Assembly (NCBI GenBank): GCA_965153455.1
Contig: OZ234493.1
Location: 3,162,001-3,226,000 of the forward strand
DNA: 64,000 bases
Reading direction: 5' to 3'
Origin: Sphagnum compactum
Taxonomy: Eukaryota; Bryophyta; Sphagnopsida; Sphagnales
Shown here one piece after another: positions 1-14,752 of the stretch. Under the pieces are notes generated by a model. That model did not search any database and was not told the origin of the DNA. It was given only the letters and a program-made list of their open reading frames with translations. Made by a program: the position numbers and the translations under genes. How positions within the stretch are numbered: position 1 is the stretch's first letter; each line of letters opens with the position of its first letter.

Positions 1-3000
1 ACCTGCAATTCTATTATCAAAAGGAACATGAGGGTCCTAAATGCAATGGGAGTAGTAGTCCTTTGCTACCATCCTCAAGGGCCCTTCCCTAATTGCCTGT
101 GGCCTTTGATGTTCCTACACCAATGTCTTCTTTTCTTGCCTAACATGTCTTCATATTTAGAACATGTCTTCATAAACTATCCAATCAAACATGTAACACA
201 ATGTTTATTTCTCATTGTTTAAATTCGTAAATTAAATTGACATTGAATAATTTTTTTGGATGAACTTGCATTTGTATGTTTTTTCTAATGTATTATGATA
301 ACATTTTTTAAAGTTTGAAATGAATCAAATGAATATGGAGTATGCAAAATCAATTTGATGCAGTGTAACATGTGTTTTCACGACTTAATGGATTCTTTAA
401 GGTCGTTGATTGTTTTCAATGACATGTTTATGATATAATATAATAACCTTTTGGATCATAGATTTTTTTTAAAAAAATTATGTTAACATATAATTCATGA
501 TTTAAAAAAAATTGTATTTGGCCATATCATTTTGATTAAACTACTCATTCCTTTTAAGGACTAAGTCATATGGGTGAATTTGTTTCATTTTAGCAAAAAT
601 GCACCTAGGGATGAATGTATAGATTGAAATTGCATGCTCTCATGGTGGTGGTAATTCCTAGATTTACAAAGACAACCAAAGCATGCACGAAAAAAATCAA
701 TTTATTGTTCAAACAACACAAAATCCACAAATTGGCAAATGTTAAATCAAAGGAAGACATATAATTTACATACCAATGACACATAATTGTTTCAATAAGA
801 AATCAACCTTGAATTGATTTCACAAAAATAACCAACTTCAAGAACAACATCACAATCTACATTTAGAAGTGGCAAGAAAAGTTTTCCTAATCGAGCAATT
901 GGTATGTTCACCAAAATGGTGGAAAAATAGTTGCATCATGGTGAAAAATTGTGTGAAAACCAAGATTTTATTGAAAGAGTTGACCACAAAATGGATTAAC
1001 CCACAAATAAATTATAGACATGATACCTATTTTGATTTAAAAGTAAATGATGTAATAAAAAAGAACATTTTTACCTTCCCATTCAATTTTATTGCACAAA
1101 ATGAGTTTGCTAATAACTTATGAACTTGTGTGACTTCCAACACCTTTTTAATTATAATTTTTTTGGTTTTTCTATGATTCTAACACCCTTTCAATTATCT
1201 CGTCTTCAACAATTGTCTCCTCATTGTTTTCATCTTCAACTTTTACTTGGTACAAATGCCTTCAAAGTGTTGTCAATGACAAATTTTGTTGATAGTTTGT
1301 TCTTCCACATGAAACATGTCATTGTGTTGAAAATTTCCAAGGAAATGTGTTGGTTTCTTCTTACATTACATGTTCAACTTCTTTTACCCAAGTTCCATGT
1401 GAAAGTTATCTCCATGAATAATGTAAAAATTATGAAAATAAATGTAAATTATAATCACATATGATAAATTTTGTAATGACATGTTAACTCTTTTCAATAT
1501 AATCTCCCTTGGCCTTTCAAAAATTCACATTTGTTGAATTCACAAACGTTAAACAAACTAATAGAGGAGTTGAAAACTTCATATTAAAACATTTGAAGTG
1601 CTCCATGAATATTGGACTATTCTCTAAAACAAAGAAAAAAAAAAATATTTATATGTGATTCATTGATGTCGAATGGGGAGAACACTTACATAAACAAAAG
1701 TCAAATGAATTGTTCGTTCGAAGCTTAGTAAAAAAAAAACAAAATCTTCTTGACTTCTTTTTAATAGAAATCACATACAAGGCTATGATGGAAGCAACCA
1801 AAATGGCTATTTAGATTTAGGATTCATTGATTTCTTCCCTCTATCCATTAAGGTTTGAAGAGAAGGGGTGTTAAATGAAGGATTTTCATTCCCCTAATGA
1901 ATGATTTTGGGATTAGTTTAAAAGGTTTGAGATTAATTATATGTTAATTATTTCTTATGTTTTGATTTTGATTTTTAAGTAGGCTCTCCTTCTTTGGTGA
2001 GCTATTTACTTTTTTTTCCCCCCCTCAATAAGTCTCTTTTTATCAAAAAATTTCAAGTTTTGAGCTTGGCGGGTCATTATGTGTTAATTTTTTCAACTAT
2101 GGCCATTAAAGAGGATATTATTTGAGGCGTATTATGTGAGGGCATTTTAAATGTTCCCACCTTATTATTATCCAAATTTTTAATATCCACGTATTTAAAC
2201 CACCTTAAAGTTAATTAAAATAATTTCTTACATTGAATTTTGATATTTTATATTTGTTTGAAACTTTTTGTTTTAGTTGAAGGTGTGAATAGTGATTGAA
2301 CTTTTAATATAAATTACATCCTTTCCATCCTACTTATTGAACATGTTTATACCAATTAATATTTATCATAAATATCTTATACACAAGCTATAATTTTTTT
2401 AATACCTATTATTAATGCATACCCTATATTAATTATATTTGGATACTTTATTATACCATTAATTGAACTATAATTTTTACCCGATAAAAAACATATGAGA
2501 CCTTATATCCATGAGTATATTCAGCCAAATTGGATGATAAAAAAAATCACAAAACTTTTATAACTGCAAAATCGGAAAAAGAAGAAGAAACCATGTTAAT
2601 GCCAACCCCAAATTTATTATTAAAATTTTATGTTTGAATTTTTTTTTCTCAAATAACAACATGTTTAATTAACCCCAATTAGAAATAAATAAAACAATTT
2701 TTTTAAAAAAAAAACAAAAACTGATTTTGAGGCTAGCTCTAGTATTGAATCCAGTTTTAGCTGAAGGTCAATTTTCGGTTTGGGTTCTATAGTTAATGGT
2801 TTCTAAAAATGAAAATAATTTAATTAATTTTGAATTATTTTTTTAGAATGGGCGATTAATCTGGGCACCCAATAAATCAAACCCAAAAAATGAAAAGTGA
2901 AAATCTATATCATTTAAGGATTTATTATATGAGTTCATATAAATGAGAGCCCAAATTAAAAGTAATAATCCAATTCCACCTACTGTGTTCACACTGTGAA

Positions 3001-3080
3001 CACCAAAACAATCCGTTCCAATCTAAACAGTCTAAAACACTTTCACCAAAGAAACCGGTTCTCTTAATGTGAAACTGGTT
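1..3080. other. AT-rich intergenic DNA, no gene seen
   Basis: The stretch is strongly AT-rich with many homopolymer A and T runs. Open frames at 869-1123 and 1120-1464 have low-complexity composition, resemble no family I know, and lack the codon use of the real genes in this window. I see no LTR, terminal inverted repeat or tandem array. Confidence 0.6.
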
Positions 3081-3130
3081 CTAAACAAGGTAAAACCTTC
3101 CAAAAGTTGGATCCAATGCGATAGTGTCCC

Positions 3131-3221
3131 TGTCCCTGTGCGCCCTTTTGTGATTTGAGATCTGTGTCTGAGGCCTTGTCCCTGTGGGCCCTTCTGTGAT
3201 TTGAGATCTGTGTCCGAGGCC
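3131..3221. repeat. 45-bp direct tandem duplication
   Basis: Two adjacent copies (3131-3175 and 3177-3221) of a 45-base unit starting TGTCCCTGTG and ending GAGGCC. They differ at only a few positions, with one base between them. No coding role is evident. Confidence 0.85.
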
Positions 3222-3504
3222 AGTAGAGTAGACTGAGGGAGGGAACAGGTCGAAAATCACGGAAGGGCTATTCACATAACACTTGCAAGTTTTAACCAAG
3301 TGTGGAGGTACATACTCTAAGTAAGTTTAACACCTTGAGGAATAGCCTTTTTTTTTTTCTATTGGCAAAAATCTCGCCAAAAGTAATCTTTGAAAAATTA
3401 AAAAAATGAAGTGATTTTGGGAGATTTTTAATCACCAGAAGAAGCGAGGGAAAAAAATTAAAAAAAAGTAAATATCGTCAGATTTCTGTATTTGGTTTAA
3501 AAGT

Positions 3505-3672
3505 GTGTAGCCAAAAAATTATAGAAGGATGATTAAAGATTTGTACTTTATTATATCTGATTTAATAATAATCATATTTGGCTAAATCTTCCGAAAGTTT
3601 GATTCGCCACTTTTTCTTCTATCTTCCTCTGGATGATTGCCACTTTGGGCTACAAACAAAAATTCCTTAAAC
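3505..3672 (+). repeat. Dispersed repeat, copy 1
   Basis: This block begins around TAGCCAAAAAATTATAGAAG, passes through a TTTGGCTAA core, and ends near ACAAACAAAAATTCCTT. It aligns along its length with 27490-27645 and, on the opposite strand, more weakly with 44800-44880. The spread of copies suggests a small non-autonomous mobile element; I could not define its ends. Confidence 0.55.
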
Positions 3673-4079
3673 TAACACACTGCTAGGGAACATTCCTCAA
3701 AATGTGAGACCAAAATGATAAATTAAAAAATATAAATAAATAAGTAAACAAATAAATAATAGAAATGTGAGACCAAATGAATTTTTAAAATAAATAAATC
3801 AATCAAAAATTAAATCTGATACTAAATGATTTTTTTAATTTAAAATTTCAGAAATGTGAGACCAAATTGATGAGATTCCAACATTTTTGTTTAGCAATTC
3901 CCATGAGGAACATTTGGATTTTGTTTTGATCCTTTTGTGTTTTTGGTGTTTTGTGTGACACCCAAGAAGGTGATGATGGTGATGGGTGATGATGATTGTT
4001 GATTCAGCTTCAGGATATGGTTTTTGGGTTTGAGAAGTAAGTGAGAAACTCCTCAGAGCTTGGATGAGTTTGCTCACAG

Positions 4080-5827
4080 CTTCTTGGCTCCCCCCCCCCC
4101 TTTTTTTTTTCTTGGAGTTTTGTGGGTTTTGGGGAAGTTGTGTGTGTGTGTGTTTTTTTTGTTTGGTTGTTTGGGTTGTGGGTTTGGAAGAGTAGAGCTG
4201 GAGCTGCTCTGCTTCTGCTCTTGAGTTTTCCCATTCACCTTTCTGATTCCTTGACTGGGTACCTCTTCAATTGGTTTTGTCCAAGAGCGTTTCCATTCAC
4301 CTTTCTGATTCCTTGACTTGGGTTCCTCTGCAATTGGTTTTGTCCCAGAGCTTTCCATTCACCTTTCTGACTGAATCCTAGACTTGGGTACCTCTGCAAT
4401 TGGTTTTGTCCCAGAGCTTTCCATTCACCTTTCTGATTCCTTGACTGGGCATCTCTGCAATTGGTCTTCTTGTATGTTTTTTTCCAAGGGAGGTTTTCTG
4501 GAATCTCTCTGAATCTTTCTCTTTTGGTTTCCCTGTTCTTTTGGGGTTTGGTAAACGGGAGGAGAAGAGAGATTTGAAGCAGTGATCATGGTTAGAATTT
4601 CCTAGGTTTTTTGTTTTGGTTTTTTTTTTTTTGGGGCGAGGTGTCTTTTGTGTTGTCAGAGAGCAAACCCTTGAATTTTAGGTTAGCTGCAGGGGCAAAA
4701 GACTCCCATCCATCATGTGCCTTGATTTTGTAGGTTTCCATGTGTGAAGAGATGTCCAGTATGAAGAGAGAGACTTTGATAAACCAGCAGCATTCACCAG
4801 AGTCAGCTCCAGTTGTCAATGGGTAGCAGCAGGGATACCAGGATGTGAAAATTGGCTCATCTCACAATGTGCAGCAACAAATCCAATGAAGTGAAATAGA
4901 ACACAAACAATTAGGAGTTTTGGTGAAGCAAAAGAGTGACGATCGGTATCAGTATCTGTCTACTTTGATGCCAAGAGAAGAAGTTTACCAAGCAAAAGAT
5001 TGATGATGGGTATGTGTCTATACTTTGGTGCCAAAGAGAAGAAGTTTACTGGATCTATCAGCAAGCTCTTGAGTTTTGTTGCAATTTGCAACTGCAAGAT
5101 GTGGTCAGTTTCAGCAGAAACAATACACATTTGAAAGGAATGCACTTCGACCATCATCAAGATATCACCCACATCTGCAAATTTGGTTCATTAGATTGAT
5201 GTGGTGGTGGTGGTGGTTTTCATTGGCTTCTCAAATGTTGTTGCACATAGGCACTTGCCATTTAACCTTGCATCCTCATGAATCGGTTCTTGTAAGATGG
5301 GTCTTTTGCACATCACTGCAGCTGTGGAATTGGGTCATGACTCCTGTAGAGATGTGTGTTTCTTTACTCTTTTGATATCAGCAGCTGCAAATCTTTTTTG
5401 GTTTCAGGTTCAACTGCTGCTACAACTTGTAGTAACCCTAGGTTTCTGGTCATGCAATGCAGGCTAGGCAAATAGGTTTGGAGGAGACTTTGTGTGGGTG
5501 GATGGAAATTCTTCTGGGTTTGGTATGTTGTGACCTTTTTCAGTCCTAGAACCAAGGACAAAAGATCACAAGGAAGTGCTACTGCTTTTGAGGTGGCACA
5601 ATGCAATTTGGGTTAGTAGGGATGGCCACCGATAACTTGCACTGGGGTCTTGCTGCTAGAAGAGCAGCATTCATAGATTCTCTGGTATCATTCTGCATCT
5701 GTCAGGATGCTGGTCCTGAACGGGTATGCTGAAAAAAATTTATTGTCATCCTTTAGGAAGTCTTATCCTCGCAGTGAGCAGTGTGGCAGACACAGAGAGA
5801 GAGAGAGCACCAACCCTTGAATTCCAG
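4080..5827 (+). promoter_or_regulatory. Probable promoter, 5' UTR and leader intron of the YY1-like gene
   Basis: The composition changes here from AT-rich intergenic DNA to T/C-rich tracts (around 4080-4620), then to mixed sequence typical of plant leaders. A CAG acceptor (TTCCAG, ending at 5827) lies only ten bases before the first good in-frame ATG at 5838, so a spliced 5' UTR is likely. The donor of that leader intron and the transcription start cannot be fixed by eye. Confidence 0.45.
4231..4467 (+). repeat. 62-66-bp tandem array in the leader of the YY1-like gene
   Basis: Four consecutive copies begin with CCATTCACCTTTCTGA at 4231, 4293, 4355 and 4421. Each runs through CTTGACTGGGTACCTCTGCA to TTGGTTTTGTCCCAGAGC. 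The periods are 62, 62 and 66 bases. The array sits about 1.4 kb upstream of the coding start in a pyrimidine-rich stretch that looks like a plant 5' leader or promoter. Open frames reading through it are by-products of the repeat. Confidence 0.85.
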
Positions 5828-5837
5828 GGTAGAAGGG

Positions 5838-8973
<3,136 letters not shown>

Positions 8974-10640
8974 AGAGACTTCCCCCTCCTGCTCTATTTC
9001 ACTCACATTTTGAGAAGTCGGAGGAGTGAGAAGAAGCAAACAAAAGACTGCTCTATCTGCTGCTTCCCTTACATTACTCATTTTGCAGGTGAAACACGGT
9101 CACATGTGTAGCTGATGAAGTCTTTGGAAACCAGCTCCAGTTTTCACCCAATCAATCTGTTGCACCCTGCTTCACCTAACCTCTTCTTCTGGGATCACTC
9201 ATGCCTCCCACTCAAAGGTAATCCAAGTAACCTGGACTGCAACCATTCCTCCTCTCTCTAAAGGGTGTAAGCAGACTGACTGGTCACAGGCATATATGAC
9301 TAGCTGGTCAGATCTGTGCACACAGATGATTTTTGTTTGGAGACTTCTCTTCTTCCTTGGTGATGGAGCGTGAGCAAGGGAGGTGTCAAGTGGCAATGTC
9401 TGATCATCTCTCAAAGTAAATGGGGTTTGGTTGTTTAGAGATTGTCAATCAAGTTAACATGATTAAGACAATGGTTGTTAATTACTAAATCAGGTTTCTG
9501 GGCAATCTCTGTCAATACACCAGATGGGTTAAAAGTTAAAACCCTGAAAGAAACGATCGTACTGAACAAGATACAGGGCCACCCAATGCAGTTTATTGCA
9601 GTGTGTGGAACAAGTAAAATGTTTGATTGCAGAGAGGTATTATAGCTGGAAGAACATCTCAAGACCTTTACGAAGTTCCTGAGCCGAAGAAGAATCATTC
9701 AGCTTCAAGTTTTCTTTTGTTTCAGCAAATAGGAATTTTCCTATTTAGCAAAGCAAAATTCTCAACAAACAGATGACCCAAAAGCATTCCCTGTTGCAAG
9801 TGCAAGAATCACTGGCACTCTTTTGCAACAACTGAACTGGATGGATTTTCCTGCATGGTGGGTTTTCCTGCTGGTGACTGTCGGGTCACTCTTGACTGGT
9901 CTGTTTCTGTCTGCTCCTTGTTACTTACAGCACTACACATCCAACCATCCGATTCTTCTCCTTTGCAAACTGAGCTTGCACACAAATCATTGCTGATCTG
10001 CAGCCCAAAAATTCAAAATCTAGTCCTAACCTTGAAAGTGCATAGAGGTTTTTGTCTGTGTTTGATCTGAACAGGTTTTGAAGTGCAATTGGAACAATGG
10101 CAAGGTGGAACTACAATAGTGTCCTTTGATGAGTTAACAGTCTCCAACAAAGAAGCCTTCAGGATCTTCAAACAATCTAGTAAACCTCCTTCACCCCAAT
10201 TTGAATTTTTGCAAGTTTGTATAAAAGAAGCAATGCTTGAAAGGCGGCAGGCATGCCACTATGATCACGAAATCCATGTATGTCATAGTCATGGAATTCC
10301 ATTTGTTGAAAATATTTTTCTCAAGATGATTGGCAACGATGTATACTAGTGTTTTTTTGTTTAATTTGTGTCTTTCAGGACCTGCCTACCGAAACCCAGA
10401 AAAATCAAAATACCCAAGTGAGCAGCTAGCTCCTTCTTGCTACACCTCCTGTATCTTCTGGTACAATTTTGCTGGTAAATTATGCAAGTCCTGGGATATG
10501 GATGTGTCCATTCGAAGATGCTCATTGTTGAACAGATTTGGGAATTATTGTTTTCAACAAGAGGAAGTATCGTTTGTAGGTCAGATAGATTTGGGTGCCA
10601 AAGATTTCTAGATGCAATTTGATTAAGATGGGATTGAGCA
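8974..10640 (+). other. 3' flank of the YY1-like gene, possibly spliced 3' UTR
   Basis: The composition stays gene-like rather than AT-rich. Short frames at 9855-10070, 10083-10349 and 10330-10611 carry near-consensus splice borders (for example TCTGAACAG|GTTTTG near 10076), but their translations resemble no family I know. A long or spliced 3' UTR or a decayed neighbouring gene would both fit. Confidence 0.3.
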
Positions 10641-10808
10641 TCTCATGGTTAGAAGACTACTTAAGTAGGCATAAGTTGTAAGATCCCTCCTACTCTTAAG
10701 GAGTATGAATAAGATCCTCCTCTTTTCTAGGAGGGATATTTGTGGATATATGGTGCCCTCCAAATATGCAAGGAAATTTCTCCAAGTGCTCAAGGACTCA
10801 TGATCATC

Positions 10809-10809
<1 letters not shown>

Positions 10810-10842
<33 letters not shown>
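10810..10842. repeat. (CT)n microsatellite
   Basis: An uninterrupted CT dinucleotide run of about 33 bases. Shorter GA/CT runs occur at about 12405-12421, 15307-15329 and 25990-26010. Confidence 0.95.
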
Positions 10843-10844
<2 letters not shown>

Positions 10845-10859
10845 CCCACCCACTGCAAC

Positions 10860-11940
10860 CTACCATCCAAATATTATGGATACCTACATATAAGGATCTT
10901 TTGACTAGGGACCTACTTTGAAGTCATATATGGATTAGTTAATTATTCTAAGGTCGGTGCACAAACAAAAGTTAATTAATTTGACCTCACTTTGAACAAA
11001 ACACTAAATTTTAAAGTTGGATATGTTATATCATTTTCCATTCTCATTGTCCTATTTTCATATCGGTACAATAAGCCTTGTAATGGGACCTTTAATAATG
11101 AACCTATGAATACAATAAACTCATGAATTGTGTTCATTGTGGAAGAGTTCACAAGGGAAGATTTTAGGTGTATTTGGTGAATGATCCTCACAAAGCAATG
11201 TCTTTAGGTGTGTGTGAGGAGCTTTTCATTCGGTGTAACCTACATAGGGACCAAGCTTTAAATTTGTGGGTGATTATGACTCAAAATATGGAACTTTCAT
11301 TAGTTCTATTGTGTATGTTATGCATGTTGTGTAACATTTCAATTCATTTAATCTACTTTTGTGATAGAAGAGACTTATTTTAAATAACCTTTGTAAGTTT
11401 GAACCTTTCTTTAGGCCACAAAATTGCAAAGTTTACTTCCAAGGTTTCATGTAGTAAAGACCATATGTTGTTGTAATGAATGTATTGTCACCAAAAGAAA
11501 AGGCTATACTAAAACCACACTTGTTGATATGGAAAGTAAATGAATGATTGTCTTCTATTGAATTTCATAGAGAGGCATAACAACTCAACATTGAACTTAA
11601 TCACTACCTTCGACAACATCAAAAAAAGAAAAAAAGTGGAAGTATTGTGGCGTGGTCCACATTTCATGATTACCAACCATCTTTTGTCTTGGCACTTTTT
11701 GCCAATCCAAATCCATGTTGTAATCCATCCATGTTGTAATCCATCCATTAGGTTATTTCTTCATCCAACCACAAGGTGAGCCTTGTTCACACAACAAAAA
11801 TCCTAACACAAATTCTGGTGGCAATATAATGTTATGATTTTGTAATCCTTTTTTTTTTGTTCACCCACTAATGCACCATGCATTGAAAATATGTTATGAT
11901 TCATGAATCCATGATTGAGTTACTAGGGTTCCATCTTTTG
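10860..11940. other. Intergenic DNA, no gene seen
   Basis: AT-rich sequence. The opposing open frames at 11509-11779 are mirror readings of the same stretch and have no recognisable similarity. Confidence 0.5.
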
Positions 11941-13179
11941 GTTGTAGAACATGGTTGTAGGCAATATAATCACCTTTCTTGGCAAGCACACCCTTCTTAG
12001 CATAAAAAAATCCATTGCAACAAAATATATGAGAGCTAAGAACGATGAACTCTCTCTCTTTCTTTGTTTTGTCCTTGCACCTTGTATATTAATGTAAGAT
12101 TGTTTGGCTAGTACCTTAGTCTTACGGGTTTGTTGTTTGTTGCAAAATGTTCATGAAGTTGATTATTCTTGTTATTTACAAACTATGTGTACCCTTCCAT
12201 TCCTATCAATACAATTACACTTCAAAGATTGTTTTGAAACTTTGTCACAAGTCTTTGTGAACAAACAATAGGTTATGGACCCACTCATGGAACTTGTGTG
12301 TTTAGTTTTTTTTAGCTATCATCTTTGAAAAAAATTGTAATCAAGATCAAAAAGAAGAGAAGAATATATTTTTTTAATTTTTTAAAGCAAAGTCAATTTC
12401 TGAAAGAGAGAGAGAGAGAGAGTTTTAATGGATCAAGCTAAGGAGCTTAAAACATTGAACAATTCAATGGTGAAGGTTTCACCATGTGGAAATATCAAAA
12501 TGAAACCATATTTTGTGGGAAAGAGTTATGGGGAATTGTGAATGGAACTAAAGTATTAAAGTCAATGGGAGTCAATATCATGTTAGTTGTAAATGCAGAA
12601 AGGTAGATTGGGACAAAAAAACAACCAAACGTTGAAAATATTTCTTCAAGTAGTTGATAGGTGATTGTTGAAAAATTTGATGAACTATGAGACTTCTACA
12701 ACCTTTTAGAAAAAACTCACATTGATGGACAAAAGGAAAGCAATTGAAACATCCACCAACTCCAAGAAAACTTTCACAAATAAAAAATGGAGGTAAAACA
12801 CAAAGCCAATTTCCTTGGGTGGTTAAAGATCATCATCAAACAACTCAAAGGCATGAATAACAAAAAAATTGATGATTCGACTATAATCACCAAAGTCTTG
12901 TATAACTTGCTAAACAATTTTAAACACATTAAATCAACTTCAAATAGTGTGCCTACAGGTCCAAGAAAGGATCCTGACCTATTGACAGTATAACTTCTCA
13001 AAAAGGAGAATATGTCAAAAGTTCCTATTGAAAGGGAATCCAAAAATGCTTTCATAATTAAGACAAAAGGGAAAATGATAGAATTATCATCACATAATCC
13101 AACAAATTGCTTGTACTTAACTTTAGAATAAACTATGGCAAGAAAGATGGAGATTGAGAAGTAAAAAGAAACCACCATG

Positions 13180-13224
13180 TGTTTCAACTGTGGTGAACCA
13201 AACCACTAGGCAAAAGAATGCACA
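13180..13224 (+). pseudogene. Copia gag CCHC zinc knuckle, interrupted
   Basis: The translated motif is CFNCGEPNH, a stop, then AKEC, giving the C-x2-C-x4-H-x4-C spacing of retroviral-type nucleocapsid knuckles with one codon turned to a stop. It fixes the gag position and frame within the element. Confidence 0.8.
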
Positions 13225-13658
13225 AATTATAAAAAAAAGAAAAATCCAACCCAAAAAATGGTGGGTCATTCAAAACATGTATGGTTATTCTAGAATCAAT
13301 TGAGTAGCAATACAAAGATGTGTGGATCTCAAACATAAGATGCATTCAACACATAATAAAGCCTAGCAAATAGTTCAAAAACTGTCATGACATGTCAAAA
13401 GATTGAAAGATGGTCTATGGAGTTGGGAACTCTAAATTCTGAAAATTACTAATGTGGGAGACATTGATGTGTTTGTGAAGATTGATGATTCATGGAACAT
13501 GTCAAAGTTGAAGAATGTTTTACATGTCTTGACATTTGGAAGGAATCATTTATTGATCAAAATAACCATCAAAATAGGTTGCAACACAATGCATACCCTA
13601 AATGAATTACTTAATCCAGAACAAAATAGTTTTCATATGGAAAGGTCAACATTTTAGG

Positions 13659-14113
13659 ATATGTGGCATTTGCACATAAGCCCACAACCACCTAAACATA
13701 AGGTGTATTTGGCTAATGTCAAGAAAGAGATGATCAAATCATCTATTGAACCATTTGTTGGGGAGACAAAAGGATCCCCAACAAATGGAGATGCTATGAA
13801 GAGTTTCAAGATATGGCATTGGAGATTGTGTCGTGTCAATTGTTAAACAATTCAACACATGGCAATGGAAGACATGGTAGATGGTTTGTTATTAACCAAC
13901 AAAAAGGAACCACCATTTTGTGAGGGTTATGTGTTTGGTAAGGCCAAGAAAACTCCATTTCCAAATAAAGATGTGAAAGTTAGAGCAACTAAGATTGCAA
14001 AGACAGTTCATACCAATTTTTGTAGTCCTTTTAACATACTATCCATTGTGGGACTAATTATTACATCATCTTTAAAGGTGATCACTCATCATACAAAATC
14101 TTGTATAACATAG
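13659..14113 (+). pseudogene. Copia GAG-pre-integrase and start of integrase
   Basis: Reading across one frameshift near 13845 gives the family pattern WH-x2-L...N, then MVDGL, then CEGYVFGKAKKTPFP, then the residues before the integrase core. In intact copia polyproteins this is the zinc-binding HHCC segment of integrase. A perfect 14-bp inverted repeat (13751-13788) lies inside it and adds codons not typical of the family. Confidence 0.7.
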
Positions 14114-14429
14114 CCAAGAAGTTAGAAGCATTAACATGTTTAAAAAAGTATGTGAAACTCATGAAAAGAAGGATTGGATAAAAAATTAACACTTTTAGTT
14201 AAGATGAACGGGTCGAGTCGAGAATAGAAGAGTTTCAAATGTGTCTTGTAGCTATTAATGCAAAGTAAAAGCTATGACAACAAACACCCCATAGGAAAAT
14301 GGTATAGTGGGGAAAAAAAAACCATTGTTGAGTTAATTCAAAGCATGGTTTATGACATTGGGGTCCATCAAATGCCCACAACCTGGGTTGACTCAGCCAT
14401 ATTGAGATAATTAGTCAAACATCAAATTA

Positions 14430-14633
14430 GTGCATAATCAAAAGTTCCATAAAAGGACTAAACATATTGATGTGGAATTTCACATCATTCATGAACACCA
14501 AGTGGTAGGAACCATCAACATTGCTTACATTGGAACCAATGATCATAAATCTAACATCTTGACCAAGGCTTTAATGACAAAGAAGTTTCAACATATGAGG
14601 AGTCTTTTAGTTCTCACCAATGTTTATGCTTAG
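14430..14633 (+). pseudogene. Copia RNase H C-terminal end
   Basis: The frame reads RTKHIDVEFHIIHEHQV, then NDHKSNILTKAL, then KKFQHMRSLL, the standard C-terminal ending of copia RNase H. It follows integrase remnants after about 100 bases, whereas an intact element would have roughly 1.5 kb of reverse transcriptase and RNase H between them. This shows an internal deletion. Confidence 0.8.
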
Positions 14634-14752
14634 TGAAGGATTGACATGTATTGAGTGGAAGTTTTGGATGTAGGACATGTTTTGTAGGCATTGCAAATCA
14701 CCTTTCTTGATAAGCACCATTCTTGGCATGAGAGATCCGGTGCAACAAAATA

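Larger units (their letters stand above)
11944..14752 (+). mobile_element. Decayed Ty1/copia LTR retrotransposon
   Basis: Two related segments bound the element: 11944-12028 and 14668-14752. They share TGTAGGCA, ATCACCTTTCTTG, AAGCAC, and a GCAACAAAATA end, and I read them as LTR remnants. Between them, in copia order, lie a gag start (TMWKYQNETIFC then ELWGIV, near 12480-12540), a CCHC zinc knuckle (13180-13224) and a protease-end segment ending LKNVLHVLTF. A GAG-pre-integrase segment (WHWRLCRVNC, CEGYVFGKAKKTPFP; about 13810-13990) and integrase traces follow. The RNase H C-terminus (14430-14633; NDHKSNILTKAL) comes last. Many stops and frameshifts interrupt every domain, and the reverse transcriptase core is missing. 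Confidence 0.82.

Noticed and set aside
4010-4358. Overlapping open frames on both strands upstream of the YY1-like gene
   Set aside because: They read through a tandem array and homopolymer tracts and show repeated peptide units only.
5781-5837. N-terminal extension of the YY1-like protein to 5781
   Set aside because: The codon at 5781 is GTG, there is no in-frame ATG in that stretch, and a CAG splice acceptor ends at 5827, so the ATG at 5838 is preferred.
10083-10611. Independent gene downstream of the YY1-like gene
   Set aside because: The frames are short and unfamiliar; a spliced 3' UTR or a relic is equally likely, so no CDS is called.
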